Numbered from the stretch's first letter, positions 9,206-18,836 are shown. The stretch: DNA of 64,000 nt from Lamprocystis purpurea DSM 4197 (GCF_000379525.1 NZ_KB902510.1:1-64000), one strand, 5' to 3'. The notes: generated from the letters alone by a model not told the origin. Translations and numbers: made by a program.

Positions 9206-10654
9206 CTACGGCTTGGGAACCCGCACGGCGTAGAACATGCGCCCCTCGCCCCGCTGGATCAGGACGGAGATCGAGCGTCCGGGTTCGAGCGATTCCAGGA
9301 TGCGGTTGAGTCCCGCGACATCGTCGATCGTCTGATTGTCCAGCATGAGGATGACGTCTCCCGCGATGAGTCCGGCCTGGGCGGCCGGTCCTTCCTTCAC
9401 CCGCTCGACCAGCGCGCCGCCCTGCGCGATCCCGAGTTGCTCCCGCTGCTCCGGACGCAGTTCGATGACCACCATTCCCAGGCGGTTGAAATCGCTGGCG
9501 GCCGGCTCCGCGCCCTTGCCGTCCGGATCGTCAGCAGCGCCGTCGTCCTCGGGGAGTTCCGCAATCTTGACCTCCAGGGCCACCATCGCACCCTGACGCA
9601 GGACGTCCAGATGGGCGGACTCGCCGACCGGAGTGGTCCCGACCAGGGGCGGCAGGGCGCTCGAGGTGGGTACGTCCTTGCCGTTGTAGCTGAGGATCAC
9701 GTCGCCGACATTGACTCCGGCAGTCGCCGCGGGGCTGTCCGGCAGCACCTGCGCCACCAAAGCACCGCGCGGTTGGCTCAAGCCGAAGGTCGGCGCCAGA
9801 TCGCGGGTGACGTCCTGAATCAGCACTCCCAGCCAACCCCGGCTCACGCGCCCCTTGGTCTTGATCTGCTCGACGACGTCCATCGCCACGTCGATCGGGA
9901 TGGCAAACGAGAGACCCATGAAACCGCCGGTCCGGCTGTAGATCTGACTGTTGACGCCGATCACCTCGCCGTCCAGATTGAACAGCGGACCGCCCGAATT
10001 ACCTGGATTGATGGCCACGTCGGTCTGGATGAAGGGCACGTAGTTTTCACTGGGGAGATTACGGCCCTTGGCACTGACGATACCCGCTGTCGCGGAGTGT
10101 TCGAAGCCGAAGGGCGAACCGATGGCGAGCACCCACTCACCGACCAGCAGGTCCTTGGCCGAACCGATCCGCGCGGTCGGCAGGTCGGTGGCGTCGACTT
10201 TCAGCAAGGCAATGTCACTGCGTTTATCCGCCCCCACCGGTGTTGCCACGAACTCCCGGCGGTCACTGGTGCGCACGATGATCTCCTCCGCCCCCTCGAC
10301 GACATGGGCATTGGTGAGGACATAGCCATCCGCGGAGACGATGAAACCCGAGCCCAGGGACCGCCCCTGCTCGTCGTCTTCCGGCGCCTCCCCCGAGTCA
10401 CCCTGATCACCGAAGAAATGCCTGAAAAAATCCTGCAGGGGGCTGTCCTCGGGCAAATCGGGGATGGGGTAGCCTTGGAAGCTCCTCGTCAGATTCTGGC
10501 TCTGTTTGGTGCTGATATTCACCACCGTGGGACCGTTTTGCGCCACCAGGGCGGTGAACTCCGGCAACGCACGGTTGGTGGCCTGGACTTGGGCCACCAG
10601 TGCGGTGGCCAGGACGGCACCGAGAACAGGCCTGAGACTCGCAAAGAGGCGCAT
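9206..10654 (-). CDS. mucD: Periplasmic Do-type serine protease (MucD/DegP)
   Basis: This HtrA-family protease and chaperone degrades misfolded periplasmic proteins and, in MucD-type loci, tunes sigma-E. The protein is 482 residues. A signal peptide covers about 1-26. The trypsin-like domain has His117 (NAHVV), Asp147 (SDIAL) and Ser220 (GNSGGP). Two PDZ domains follow, about 265-360 and 385-475. The acidic loop before the second PDZ is a normal linker. It sits downstream of rpoE-rseA-rseB in the same direction, with a 220-base gap to rseB. Confidence 0.95.
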   Translation of the reverse strand: MRLFASLRPVLGAVLATALVAQVQATNRALPEFTALVAQNGPTVVNISTKQSQNLTRSFQGYPIPDLPEDSPLQDFFRHFFGDQGDSGEAPEDDEQGRSLGSGFIVSADGYVLTNAHVVEGAEEIIVRTSDRREFVATPVGADKRSDIALLKVDATDLPTARIGSAKDLLVGEWVLAIGSPFGFEHSATAGIVSAKGRNLPSENYVPFIQTDVAINPGNSGGPLFNLDGEVIGVNSQIYSRTGGFMGLSFAIPIDVAMDVVEQIKTKGRVSRGWLGVLIQDVTRDLAPTFGLSQPRGALVAQVLPDSPAATAGVNVGDVILSYNGKDVPTSSALPPLVGTTPVGESAHLDVLRQGAMVALEVKIAELPEDDGAADDPDGKGAEPAASDFNRLGMVVIELRPEQREQLGIAQGGALVERVKEGPAAQAGLIAGDVILMLDNQTIDDVAGLNRILESLEPGRSISVLIQRGEGRMFYAVRVPKP

Positions 10655-10874
10655 GGGGACTCCGTAATTCGATCGACGGCACCGAGATCACCCAGGTCCG
10701 CACGGCACGCGAGGGCGCTCACTCGATCGATCAGCCGGGGAAGGATGAGGGAATTGCGGCAGCCTCACGCCGACACGGCAGAACCGGTCGAAACGGTGGA
10801 CTCCCAGTCAACTCGACACTGTAGCGGCGCAATCGCAACAACGCCAGTACCACGAACCGGCGCTGGGTACCCGC

Positions 10875-11984
10875 TCAGGGGGTCGCGTCCCCGGCCGAGC
10901 GAACGCCCGACACGGCAGCGGCGACGGTCCCGGCGGGGACCTCGCCGACCGCGATGACCTGATGCCCGTCGACCACCCGGCCGGCGGCATGCACCGCCCC
11001 GATGCGGGTCACCCCGTCGAACCCGTCCATGGCATTGCCCTCGATGTAAACCGAATACGATGAGAGCCGATCTGAAAACACGAAATGGTCGATCTGCGCC
11101 CCCTGCGGACCCTCCATGACGTCGTGCATGGTCAACTCGAAACCCGCGGGGCGCGGATCGAAGCGCCACGAGGTTGGCAGCGGGTCGGTCGGCGGGGCCG
11201 CAAAGACCGGCGGCGGAGCGTCCGCGGACGCGGGCGACGCCGCGGTGGTGCCGCTGAGTTCGATGGACGTGAACAGGAGTTGCTCGATCGCCTCGCCCCG
11301 ATGGTCGATCAGGTCCGATTTCAAGGGCAGGCCGGTGGCCCGATCCAGGTAAAACTGGTACCCATAGCGCACCTCATCCAGGGGCCGGATCGCCACCACG
11401 TCGGTCTCCCGACCGGCAACCCGCGCGCTGTCGAGCAGCTCGGTACGATAGCGATCACTGAGGGCGCGCGGGTCGATCGGCTCCGGCTGCATGAAGGCGC
11501 GACGGGACTGGCTCTTGACCAGAATCGGATGGCCGTTCGGCATGACACAGGTCACCCGGTCGCGCTCACGCGTCACGCTGCGCAGTGGGCCGCTCATGGA
11601 GACGAGCCGCTCCTGGACGCGGCCGTGCTCGATCCGATGCACCAGATGCAGGGTTTCCAGCCGATTGTCGATCAGGTAGACCAGGGTTCCCTGGTAATCG
11701 AGTGAGCGCAAGGCCCCGTTCATCCGGTCCAGCAGGCGGGTCGCCGGACCCAGATCGATCGCATCCGCGACTTGGGCCGACACCCGGGGGAGCAGACACC
11801 AGCCCAGAAGCATGGCAAGTCCGATCGGCAACCAGTGCCGCCGCGACCACCGGCGGCGGCCAGTCGGCACCGCGCGGGCGACGCGTAACCCGACATCTGC
11901 TCCGCCGCGGCGCGACAGCGGGCGGGACGGCGCCGTCGGCAGTGCCGCACCCACCCGGCCCGGCACCCTAGCGAACCCGCTCAT
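10875..11984 (-). CDS. rseB: Sigma-E regulatory protein RseB/MucB
   Basis: RseB binds periplasmic RseA and protects it from proteolysis until off-pathway lipoproteins or LPS appear. The mature part has the LolA-like N-terminal domain (LDRMNGALRSLDYQGTLVY) and the C-terminal MucB domain (PAGFELTMHDV, VFSDRLSSYSVYIE). The export segment (LPIGLAMLLGWCLLPRVSA) is preceded by a long arginine-rich stretch. I place the start at ATG 11984, overlapping rseA by 17 bases, but a downstream GTG may be used. An upstream start at 12086 would lie deep within rseA. Confidence 0.88.
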   Translation of the reverse strand: MSGFARVPGRVGAALPTAPSRPLSRRGGADVGLRVARAVPTGRRRWSRRHWLPIGLAMLLGWCLLPRVSAQVADAIDLGPATRLLDRMNGALRSLDYQGTLVYLIDNRLETLHLVHRIEHGRVQERLVSMSGPLRSVTRERDRVTCVMPNGHPILVKSQSRRAFMQPEPIDPRALSDRYRTELLDSARVAGRETDVVAIRPLDEVRYGYQFYLDRATGLPLKSDLIDHRGEAIEQLLFTSIELSGTTAASPASADAPPPVFAAPPTDPLPTSWRFDPRPAGFELTMHDVMEGPQGAQIDHFVFSDRLSSYSVYIEGNAMDGFDGVTRIGAVHAAGRVVDGHQVIAVGEVPAGTVAAAVSGVRSAGDATP

Positions 11985-12552
11985 AGCCCACGAGCGTGGC
12001 GTAGGGGAGCAGCCCCTTGACCCCGGCAGCGGGTGCGGTTTCCTGGTGATTGACGAGAAACACATCCAATTTGCTCGCCAGTGCATCCCGATCGGTCTGC
12101 CAGCGCCGCAGCGCGTGATCGATCGCGGCGTCGCCGACCGCGGCGGAACGCGCCGGCTGAGCCCCAGCGGACCGGTCGGCAGTCAACTCGGTCCCGGACA
12201 CCGGTCCACGGTAAAATCCCGGGACGGCGAAGACCGCGAGCAAGACCACGCCGGCCGCCATCGCGGCGCCGGCAAGGGGTGAATGCCAGATCCGCGAGCG
12301 GACGCCGACAACTGCGCGGGGCATCACCAGGGTGGGCTCGGAACGCAATCGATCACGGACCGCGGCCGCCACACCGCGCACCTCCGACTGGACCCGCTCA
12401 CCACGCAGGACCTGACCAATCAGGTGATAACGCTCCCAGGTTGCACGCAACGCCGGGTCCTGTCCGACCGAGTGGACCAAGGGCACGGCATGACGGGTCG
12501 CCAACTCACCATCAACAAGGGCGGACAACTGGGAAACTTGCTCAGCGGTCAT
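11968..12552 (-). CDS. rseA: Anti-sigma-E factor RseA
   Basis: RseA is a single-pass inner-membrane anti-sigma factor that holds RpoE until cleaved by DegS and RseP. The 194-residue protein has the cytoplasmic domain QLSALVDGELA (sigma-binding helix), WERYHLIGQVLRGE, and one transmembrane helix (LAGAAMAAGVVLLAVFAVPG). I start at ATG 12552, which puts the family motif near the N-terminus; the ATG at 12591 would add 13 residues. It lies 59 bases after rpoE and overlaps rseB. Confidence 0.9.
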   Translation of the reverse strand: MTAEQVSQLSALVDGELATRHAVPLVHSVGQDPALRATWERYHLIGQVLRGERVQSEVRGVAAAVRDRLRSEPTLVMPRAVVGVRSRIWHSPLAGAAMAAGVVLLAVFAVPGFYRGPVSGTELTADRSAGAQPARSAAVGDAAIDHALRRWQTDRDALASKLDVFLVNHQETAPAAGVKGLLPYATLVGYERVR

Positions 12553-12611
12553 TGGTAGATGCCAGGACTTGGGCGATTGCCGGAAAATCATGTGATTTGA
12601 CGGAAATCGCC

Positions 12612-13190
12612 TTAGGGTTCAAGGAGCGGACGCAGCCGCTTGTCAATAGCCTCCCTGGCCCGGAAAATCCTGGATCGCACAGTCCCGATCGGACACTCCA
12701 TGGCCTGGGCGATTTCCTCGTAAGTCAGCCCCTCGAGCTCGCGCAGGACGATGGCGGTGCGCAGATCCTCCGGCAGGGCATCGAGCGCATCCTGAACGCT
12801 GTGGGCGATCTCATCCGTCAACAACTGACGCTCCGGGGTGGCGTAATCGCGCAGCCGCCCGCCCCCGTCCATCAACTCAGCCGTTTCGGTATCCAGATCG
12901 TCTCCCGGCGGGCGGCGGCCCTGGGCCACGAGCTGGTTTTTCACCGTGTTCACGGCGATCCGGTAGAGCCAGGTGTAGAAGGCACTCTCCGCACGAAAAC
13001 CCGCCAAGGCCCGATAGGCCTTGATAAATGCCTCCTGGGTCACATCCAGGACCTCGCTCGGATCGCGGATGTAGCGCCCAATGAGGTTGGCGACCTTCTG
13101 CTGATACTTCAACACCAGGAGATCGAAGGCCCGCTTGTCTCCGGCCTGAGCACGTAAGACCAAAGCGTGGTCGGTGTCGCGTTCAGTCAC
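12612..13190 (-). CDS. rpoE: RNA polymerase sigma factor RpoE (sigma-E)
   Basis: This ECF sigma factor directs the envelope-stress response. The 192-residue protein begins VTERDTDHALVLRAQAGDKRAFD and has region 2 (LDVTQEAFIKAYRALAGFR, FYTWLYRIAVNT) and region 4 (LREIEGL-like LRELEGLTYEEIAQAM and GTVRSRIFRARE). I chose the GTG at 13190 because homology to RpoE proteins begins exactly there; GAGG lies about 10 bases upstream. The frame stays open to 13556, but that extension is not conserved. It is divergent from nadB across about 220 bases, a classical arrangement. Confidence 0.95.
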   Translation of the reverse strand: MTERDTDHALVLRAQAGDKRAFDLLVLKYQQKVANLIGRYIRDPSEVLDVTQEAFIKAYRALAGFRAESAFYTWLYRIAVNTVKNQLVAQGRRPPGDDLDTETAELMDGGGRLRDYATPERQLLTDEIAHSVQDALDALPEDLRTAIVLRELEGLTYEEIAQAMECPIGTVRSRIFRAREAIDKRLRPLLEP

Positions 13191-13409
13191 GCCCGCTGAC
13201 CTCGCGTCCGTCGGGTCCGGGGTCCGATGGCATGGACAATTCCTCGTTCGGTTAGTTCGCTGGTACATCGAAGTGCGGTCGAGAAGGTCCCAAGTAAAGC
13301 ACGTAACCTTGATCCAGGACATGAAATCGGTGAGTGTAGCGACTTGGCCGGACGTTCGGCCCGACCATCCCTGTTCCGCCACCAATCGATCCGCGAGCGA
13401 GCCTGAACG

Positions 13410-15041
13410 ATGACCGAGACCGTCCACCGTTACGATTGCCTGATCCTCGGCAGCGGGGCCGCGGGCCTGAGCCTGGCCCTGCGTCTGCCCGCGCAGAGCG
13501 CGGTGGCTGTCGTCTCCAAACGCGAGTTGAGCGAGGGCAGCACCGTCTACGCCCAAGGCGGCATCTCAGCGGTGCTCGACGCCAACGACTCAGTGCAGTC
13601 GCATGTCCAGGACACCCTGAAAGCCGGGGCCGGCCTGTGTGACCCGCGCGTCGTCCGGATGGTGGTCGAGCACGGTCCCCGCAATATCCAGTGGCTGCTC
13701 GACCAGGGCGTCGCCTTCACCCGCAACGCCGAGTATGTGTCGGCGGGCGGCTATCACCTGACACGCGAGGGCGGCCACACGCACCGGCGAATTGTACACG
13801 CGGCAGACGCTACCGGTCTGGCAGTGGCCACGACGCTGGAAGCCCAGGTGCGTGATCGGCCCAATATCAATGTACACGAGCAGCATATCGCTGTCGACCT
13901 GATCACCTCGCGTCACCTCGGGGATCAGCGCGCGCACCGGTGTCTCGGGGCCTACATCCTGAATCTCGCGACCGGCCGGGTAGAGACCTATCTGGCGCGC
14001 TTCGTGGTGCTCGCAACCGGCGGCGCCAGTAAAGTCTATCTGTACACCAGCAACCCGGATGTCTCCACCGGTGACGGGATCGCGATGGCCTGGCGGGCCG
14101 GCTGCCGGGTGGCAAACATGGAGTTCATGCAGTTCCACCCGACCTGCCTCTATCACCCGCTGGCCCGCTCCTACCTGATCACCGAGGCCCTGCGCGGCGA
14201 AGGTGCGCGGCTGCTGCTCCCGGACGGCGAGCGCTTTATGCCGCGCTTCGACGCCCGCGCCGAACTGGCCCCGCGCGATATCGTGGCGCGCGCCATCGAC
14301 CACGAGATGAAGCGCCTGGGCAGCGACTGCGTTTACCTGGACATTTCCCACCGCCCGGCCGATTTCATCATCGAGCATTTCCCAACCATCCATGCCCGCT
14401 GCCTTGAACTCGGTATCGACATCACCCGTGAGCCCATTCCGGTGGTTCCGGCCTCGCACTATACCTGCGGCGGCGTCATCGTCGACGATCAGGCCCGCAC
14501 CGACCTGGCCGGCCTCTATGCCAGCGGCGAGACGGCCTACACGGGGCTGCACGGGGCGAACCGCATGGCCAGCAACTCGCTCCTGGAATGTCTGGTGTAT
14601 TCGGAGTTGGCGGCCGCGGACATCACCCGCCTGATGACGAAGAGCGGCGAACTCCTCGAGGCGCCGCCGTGGGACGAGAGCCGGGTCACCGAGCCCGATG
14701 AGGAAGTGGTCGTCACCCACAACTGGGACGAACTGCGTCGTTTCATGTGGGACTATGTGGGCATCGTCCGCACCAACAAGCGGCTGCGCCGCGCCAAACG
14801 GCGCGCCGACCTGCTCCATCAGGAAGTGATCGAGTACTACAGCAATTTTCGTGTCAGCAATGATCTGATCGAACTGCGCAACCTGCTCGAAGTGGCGGAT
14901 CTCATCATCCAGTCGGCGCTGCGGCGGCGCGAGAGTCGGGGGCTACATTATACGTCCGACTTCCCTGACAAGGACCGCAGCCAACGCGCACCCACCATCC
15001 TGATTCCTGACGGATATCGACCGCGCGGGCGAAATGAATAA
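13410..15041 (+). CDS. nadB: L-aspartate oxidase
   Basis: This FAD enzyme oxidises L-aspartate to iminoaspartate, the first step of de novo NAD synthesis. The protein is 543 residues, typical length. The N-terminal FAD-binding loop is [14 protein letters not shown]. Conserved active-site segments are [34 protein letters not shown] and HYTCGGV. A C-terminal helical domain follows ([13 protein letters not shown]). Divergent from rpoE. Confidence 0.96.
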   Translation: MTETVHRYDCLILGSGAAGLSLALRLPAQSAVAVVSKRELSEGSTVYAQGGISAVLDANDSVQSHVQDTLKAGAGLCDPRVVRMVVEHGPRNIQWLLDQGVAFTRNAEYVSAGGYHLTREGGHTHRRIVHAADATGLAVATTLEAQVRDRPNINVHEQHIAVDLITSRHLGDQRAHRCLGAYILNLATGRVETYLARFVVLATGGASKVYLYTSNPDVSTGDGIAMAWRAGCRVANMEFMQFHPTCLYHPLARSYLITEALRGEGARLLLPDGERFMPRFDARAELAPRDIVARAIDHEMKRLGSDCVYLDISHRPADFIIEHFPTIHARCLELGIDITREPIPVVPASHYTCGGVIVDDQARTDLAGLYASGETAYTGLHGANRMASNSLLECLVYSELAAADITRLMTKSGELLEAPPWDESRVTEPDEEVVVTHNWDELRRFMWDYVGIVRTNKRLRRAKRRADLLHQEVIEYYSNFRVSNDLIELRNLLEVADLIIQSALRRRESRGLHYTSDFPDKDRSQRAPTILIPDGYRPRGRNE

Positions 15042-15074
15042 CACGTCATCTGGACCATATTTTCCCGAAATCGC

Positions 15075-15998
15075 CTAACCTGGACAGCCCCGCGACTCGT
15101 CATCGCGGGCGCTGCGTTCGAGCTGCACGATGAACGCGGCCGGCGGCACCAAGACCCAACCCCGAAAATCAGCGCCCAACGGCCCCGACAACTGGCGCGG
15201 CGGCCGGTCCTCGGCAACCTCGACCACGTAGAGCCCGACATCCCCGTACATCCCTTGAGGGTCTTCGAGGACGGTCTCGCGCGCCCACTCCTCCAGTCCG
15301 GCCATGACCGACTCACTGCGAACGCCTGCCGCCGAGCGTTGCGCCGCCAGACCAAATAAGAGCAACTGCTTGTACTCATTATCAATATCGGTATCGTCCT
15401 GACCGCTGCCCGGGTGCCCATGACGGGTGCCCTGAGTCATCCGCCGAACCAACAGATAGACATAAAGATCATGCAGGTCCCGCCAGGCGTTCTCCGGTAA
15501 CGGCCGACCCCACAGGGCCGCGTAACGGATTTGCCGGCCAAAGAACCGGAACAGATTATGCGTCGCCCAGTCACGCCGCCGAACCTGCTGCTCATCCTGG
15601 ACCAGATAGCAGCGATCGAACTGGCGCAAGGCCTGGTTCAGATTCTGAAACATCAGCCAGTACAGCCGTTGCTCGACCGTCACCCCGCGCTGAACCGAAT
15701 CGGCAGCCGAGGCCGCTGATCCCGGCGTCAAGGGCATCGTCCAAGGCTTCGGCAAACCGGCACAAGTCTTGAGTACGGGGCGCTTGAGCAACCGCAGCAC
15801 CGAAAAGCGTCGCGACGGGGAACAGTCCGCCCGGCGCAGGCCGTCCAGTGCCAGGACCAGCGCGGGGCCCGATTGGCGCACCCCGGCAGCGCGCAAGCTG
15901 CGAATCCATTCGCCCGACTCGGGCACGTCCCCGACGAAGCGCGGTGCGGCAAGGTCACGGATGGTCGCGGTCGCTAACTGAAGGGAATCGGAGCCCAT
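15075..15998 (-). CDS. Conserved hypothetical protein, paralogue of 16257-17135
   Basis: The protein has 307 residues, no signal peptide and no transmembrane helix. It shares length and order of motifs with its neighbour: QRLYWLMFQNLN, FFGRQIRYAALWGRPLP, WRDLHDLYVYL, EYKQLLLFGL, LEEWARETVLEDP, YVVEVAEDRPPR, and a C-terminal VLVPPAAFI. From memory this resembles the N-terminal helical part of PilZ-domain proteins of Chromatiaceae, but no PilZ motif (RxxxR, DxSxxG) is present. I start at ATG 15998, preceded by GGAAGG about 6 bases away. It is convergent with nadB, whose stop is 33 bases from its own. Function unknown. Confidence 0.8.
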   Translation of the reverse strand: MGSDSLQLATATIRDLAAPRFVGDVPESGEWIRSLRAAGVRQSGPALVLALDGLRRADCSPSRRFSVLRLLKRPVLKTCAGLPKPWTMPLTPGSAASAADSVQRGVTVEQRLYWLMFQNLNQALRQFDRCYLVQDEQQVRRRDWATHNLFRFFGRQIRYAALWGRPLPENAWRDLHDLYVYLLVRRMTQGTRHGHPGSGQDDTDIDNEYKQLLLFGLAAQRSAAGVRSESVMAGLEEWARETVLEDPQGMYGDVGLYVVEVAEDRPPRQLSGPLGADFRGWVLVPPAAFIVQLERSARDDESRGCPG

Positions 15999-16197
15999 GA
16001 TGACCTTCCAGTCGAACTCAATCGACAAACCTCGGCGAGCCTTCAAGTACGACCCCGACCCCCCATTCCCGAGCACGTCGATGGTGGCACCCTTCCGCCT
16101 TGAATGCTAGCCGCCGCGGTCGCTCAGGATCTGCCGATTGCTTCCCAGTTTGAACGCAGGCAGCGCGGGGCATGGCCCTGAACCGGGGACTTGATCG

Positions 16198-16257
16198 CAG
16201 TTGGGATCGCAGTTGGGTTCTCAGTTGGGTTCTCAGTTGGGTTCTCAGTTGGGTTCT
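16198..16257. repeat. Tandem 12-bp repeat (five units)
   Basis: Five units of cagttgggttct (the first ends in atcg) are followed by a partial sixth. The minus-strand gene 16257-17135 ends inside the partial/last unit. On that strand each unit contains an in-frame TGA, so the gene's stop is repeated every four codons. Confidence 0.9.
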
Positions 16258-17135
16258 CAGTCGGCGCCGGGGCGGAACCGTTTGCGGTTGGCCTCGATGA
16301 TGGAGAGAAGGTCCGCCGGCAAACGCAAGACCCAGGCCCGAGTAGCTGAGCCGAGGGCGCCCGTAACCAGGCGCGGCGGTGTATCGCGCGAGACCTCGAC
16401 GAGGTAAGTGCCGAGATAGCCGAAGTACAGACCAGGATCTTCGAGTGTGCTTGCGCGCGCCCAGTCGGCGAGCCGCTCCGCCTGATCCGGCCCGAGCAAG
16501 GTGTCGCCCCCTTGCTCGGCGTACAAGCCGAGGATCAGGAGCCGCTTGTAAGCTGTTTGCGGGTCGTCGCCCGAAAGGGCATCAGCCGCTTGCGCCATCC
16601 GTGGCCGTGCCGCCGCCATCCGGTTGCTGGCATAGAAGAACAGATCGTGCAGTTCCTGCCAGGTATGCGGGGGCCAGGTCCTGCCCCGGACCACCCCGAG
16701 TTCGATTTGTCGGCCAAGCCAGTCGAACATCTCGGCAACCAACCACGCGCGCTCCGCATCAGGATCTACCGGCACGCCCCGCGCGGAACGGTCCCGGCGC
16801 TCCAAGGTCAACTTGAGGTTCCTGAACATGATGCAGCACAGGCGCTGTTCCAGGGAGAGCGGCGCCGCTGCGTCAGGCGGCGGCAACCGGCCCTTGGGCA
16901 GATCGTCGGCCACATCACGGAGGACGATCGCCAGTTGCTGAAGAATCGCCAGTGCCCGCGGACCCTCGACCGGTACCTGAGCCAGTCGCTCCAACTTGAG
17001 CAACAGCGACACCAACAGTTGACAAAGGCCCTGCCCGCTGAGCCGCTCGAGCCAGGCATCGAAGGCCGGCGAATCAAACTCCCGACAGGCCTGCGCGTCC
17101 TCGGACGGCGGAGCGAGTTGATAGCAATTGTCCAT
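16257..17135 (-). CDS. Conserved hypothetical protein, paralogue of 15075-15998
   Basis: This is a 292-residue, mainly helical protein. It shares with the neighbouring gene EQRLCCIMFRNLK, WLGRQIELGVVRGRTWPP, WQELHDLFFYA, YKRLLILGLYA, DWARASTLEDP, YLVEVSRDTPPR and a C-terminal WVLRLPADLL. I start at ATG 17135 (MDNCYQL), which aligns with the paralogue's start; an ATG at 17174 adds 13 hydrophobic residues, and neither has a strong ribosome site. Its stop lies in the 12-bp repeat array. Probably an old tandem duplication; function unknown. Confidence 0.78.
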   Translation of the reverse strand: MDNCYQLAPPSEDAQACREFDSPAFDAWLERLSGQGLCQLLVSLLLKLERLAQVPVEGPRALAILQQLAIVLRDVADDLPKGRLPPPDAAAPLSLEQRLCCIMFRNLKLTLERRDRSARGVPVDPDAERAWLVAEMFDWLGRQIELGVVRGRTWPPHTWQELHDLFFYASNRMAAARPRMAQAADALSGDDPQTAYKRLLILGLYAEQGGDTLLGPDQAERLADWARASTLEDPGLYFGYLGTYLVEVSRDTPPRLVTGALGSATRAWVLRLPADLLSIIEANRKRFRPGAD

Positions 17136-17478
17136 ACTGAAAAAGAAAAACCGAAAACTCAAAACCCGTTGCATATAGCATAGCTTGGCTACAGCAAAAC
17201 CGCCCGTGTGTTGCGCCCGTTGATGCGGTCGGCACCAACTTGCCCGCCCGACCGGGCGGACAACCCATCACTCAAGCGATTGCAACCGGCCCCTTCCCGC
17301 ACCGATACGCCGTGCCGCGAAGGCCGCCGGATGGAGGCGACTGCGCCCTGTTCGGACGCACACGCGGGTCCGGTACTGCTGCCGGGGGTCTTGGGGTGGC
17401 GTTCACGGCCCCAATCTGGGATTTTCGGTCGGGGGTGGGTCCGGCGCCGCAGCAGCTTAACGAGTGCAGGAATCAGGC
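17136..17478. other. Divergent intergenic region
   Basis: It separates the minus-strand paralogue from the plus-strand gene at 17479 and must hold both promoters. A short palindrome ccgcccgaccgggcgg lies at about 17244-17259. No gene or confident promoter was identified. Confidence 0.4.
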
Positions 17479-18033
17479 ATGGCAATACGCATCAAGAGTC
17501 ACTGGTGGAACGAAGCGTCCAACCGCACGCTGCCTGAAATTGCCTCAGCACTTGCCTTCATCTCCTGGCGCATCGCGCTGGATAAGGCCATCAATCTGCA
17601 CTGCGAGCGCTTCGTCTACGCGGACGACGCCCAGCGCCTGGGTGTCATCCGCGAATATCTCGCCTTCCTGATCCAGGTCGCCGACCGGCTGGCCCACGGA
17701 CGCTTCGCCGACGACGCGCGTCGCGTCCTGATTACGAGCCTCGTGCGAAACGTGATCGCACACTGCCAGGACAACAGTCAGGACCTGCTCGGCCCTGGGG
17801 ACTACGGCAGCCCCTTCGTCGACCTGCTCAATCGGCGCTCCGCGGACTATGCGCAGTACCAACTCGATCAGGACGGACCCAGCTACGCCTTTCTGCGACA
17901 CCTCGGGTTCGAAATTCAGAATCTGATGGGGGCGGGCCAGGAGAATCGCTGGGTGATCGACCAGGTGATGGACAAGGACGGCTGGGATGCCTACAAATCA
18001 TTCGCCAAGGCCTTTCGGGACCTCTTCGACTAG
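17479..18033 (+). CDS. Conserved hypothetical helical protein
   Basis: The protein has 184 residues, starting MAIRIKSHWWNEA with AGGA about 8 bases upstream; an earlier start at 17464 is possible. It is rich in helices and acidic residues, with no signal peptide or membrane segment. FISWRIALDKAINLHCERFVY and VRNVIAHCQDN are the most distinctive parts. I recognise no domain. Its stop overlaps that of the convergent DNA glycosylase gene by four bases (ctag). Confidence 0.75.
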   Translation: MAIRIKSHWWNEASNRTLPEIASALAFISWRIALDKAINLHCERFVYADDAQRLGVIREYLAFLIQVADRLAHGRFADDARRVLITSLVRNVIAHCQDNSQDLLGPGDYGSPFVDLLNRRSADYAQYQLDQDGPSYAFLRHLGFEIQNLMGAGQENRWVIDQVMDKDGWDAYKSFAKAFRDLFD

Positions 18034-18836
18034 AGCCCGCCCGAATACGCGCTGCCCTGGCAGACCGGACACCAGTAAGTCGAGCGCGGGTTGCGTCCGA
18101 GCCGGTCGCGGCGCACCGGTGTGCCGCAGCACAGGCAGGGCTGCCCGGCGCGACCATAAACCCAGAGCCGATCCTGTCCAGCGCCGGACGGCCGCGTACG
18201 ACGCGGTCCGCCGGAAAGATTTCCGTTGAGCAGATCCCCCGCCGTCCTGTACAGTGTATCGAAATCCGCGCAAGACAGGTCGTCGAGCCGCAGTTGCGGC
18301 GAGCGACGGGTCACGAACAGCACCTCTGACTTGTAAACATTGCCGATTCCGGCAGCGACCCGCTGGTCCAACAACAGGTCCACAATTGGCGTGTCCCGCG
18401 GCAGCAGTACCAAGGCGCGGTCCCACAGTAGACCCGGGTCGAACGCCTCGCGGGTCAGGTCCGGCCCCAGGTGACGGCGCAGATCCAGATCCCGAAACCT
18501 CTGAATTCGCATGCGTTCTATTTCGCGGGCGTTGAAGCAAACGTAGATCCGTCCCTCGACCTCAAGGATCAATGACGCCTGATGCCGCGGCTTCTGCCAA
18601 GGCTCCGCGCGCCGGTAGTGGTGCCAGGCGCCATAGAGCCCCAAGTGGCTGCGCAGTCGCTGGCCGTCATCCAGGTCGATGAAGAGATGTTTGCCGCGGC
18701 TGGTCACTGCCACAACCTGGCGCGCAGTCAGTTCGGACAGGTATTGTCCACGCACCCAAACCGCGTCCAGCCGACGCCCCGTAAGCCAGTGCCCAAGGAC
18801 AGCGGCGATGGTGTGAACGGTGTCTCCCTCGGGCAT
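18030..18836 (-). CDS. Fpg/Nei family DNA glycosylase (endonuclease VIII-like)
   Basis: A base-excision glycosylase/AP lyase acting on oxidised bases. The 268-residue protein starts MPEGDTVHTIA, so after Met removal Pro1 is the nucleophile and Glu2 the acid, as in Nei proteins; Lys49 (SRGKH) is the conserved lysine. The H2TH part (DLLLDQRVAAGIGNVYKSEVL) is typical. A C-terminal zinc finger has CLCC and CPVC pairs. The EGDTV start suggests Nei2-like rather than MutM, but substrate cannot be read from sequence. An upstream start at 18953 is unlikely because catalysis requires the N-terminal Pro. Confidence 0.92.
   Translation of the reverse strand: MPEGDTVHTIAAVLGHWLTGRRLDAVWVRGQYLSELTARQVVAVTSRGKHLFIDLDDGQRLRSHLGLYGAWHHYRRAEPWQKPRHQASLILEVEGRIYVCFNAREIERMRIQRFRDLDLRRHLGPDLTREAFDPGLLWDRALVLLPRDTPIVDLLLDQRVAAGIGNVYKSEVLFVTRRSPQLRLDDLSCADFDTLYRTAGDLLNGNLSGGPRRTRPSGAGQDRLWVYGRAGQPCLCCGTPVRRDRLGRNPRSTYWCPVCQGSAYSGGL

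Noticed and set aside
7747-9309. 520-codon plus-strand frame opposite lepA
   Set aside because: Antisense shadow caused by codon bias; lepA on the minus strand is unmistakable.
9074-10957. 627-codon plus-strand frame opposite mucD
   Set aside because: Antisense shadow; mucD has the catalytic triad and PDZ domains.
13191-13409. Sigma-E autoregulatory promoter upstream of rpoE
   Set aside because: GGACCTT-like and GAACTA-like elements exist, but none has a convincing -10 partner at the right spacing.
13191-13556. N-terminal extension of RpoE up to 13556
   Set aside because: RpoE homology starts at the GTG at 13190, and the extension covers the rpoE-nadB promoter region with non-conserved sequence.
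16198-16257. Short tandem repeat considered as a CRISPR array
   Set aside because: Units are 12 bp with no spacers.
16257-16259. TGA of the repeat array as a selenocysteine or readthrough codon
   Set aside because: No selenocysteine-insertion hairpin was recognised, and further in-frame TGA codons follow.
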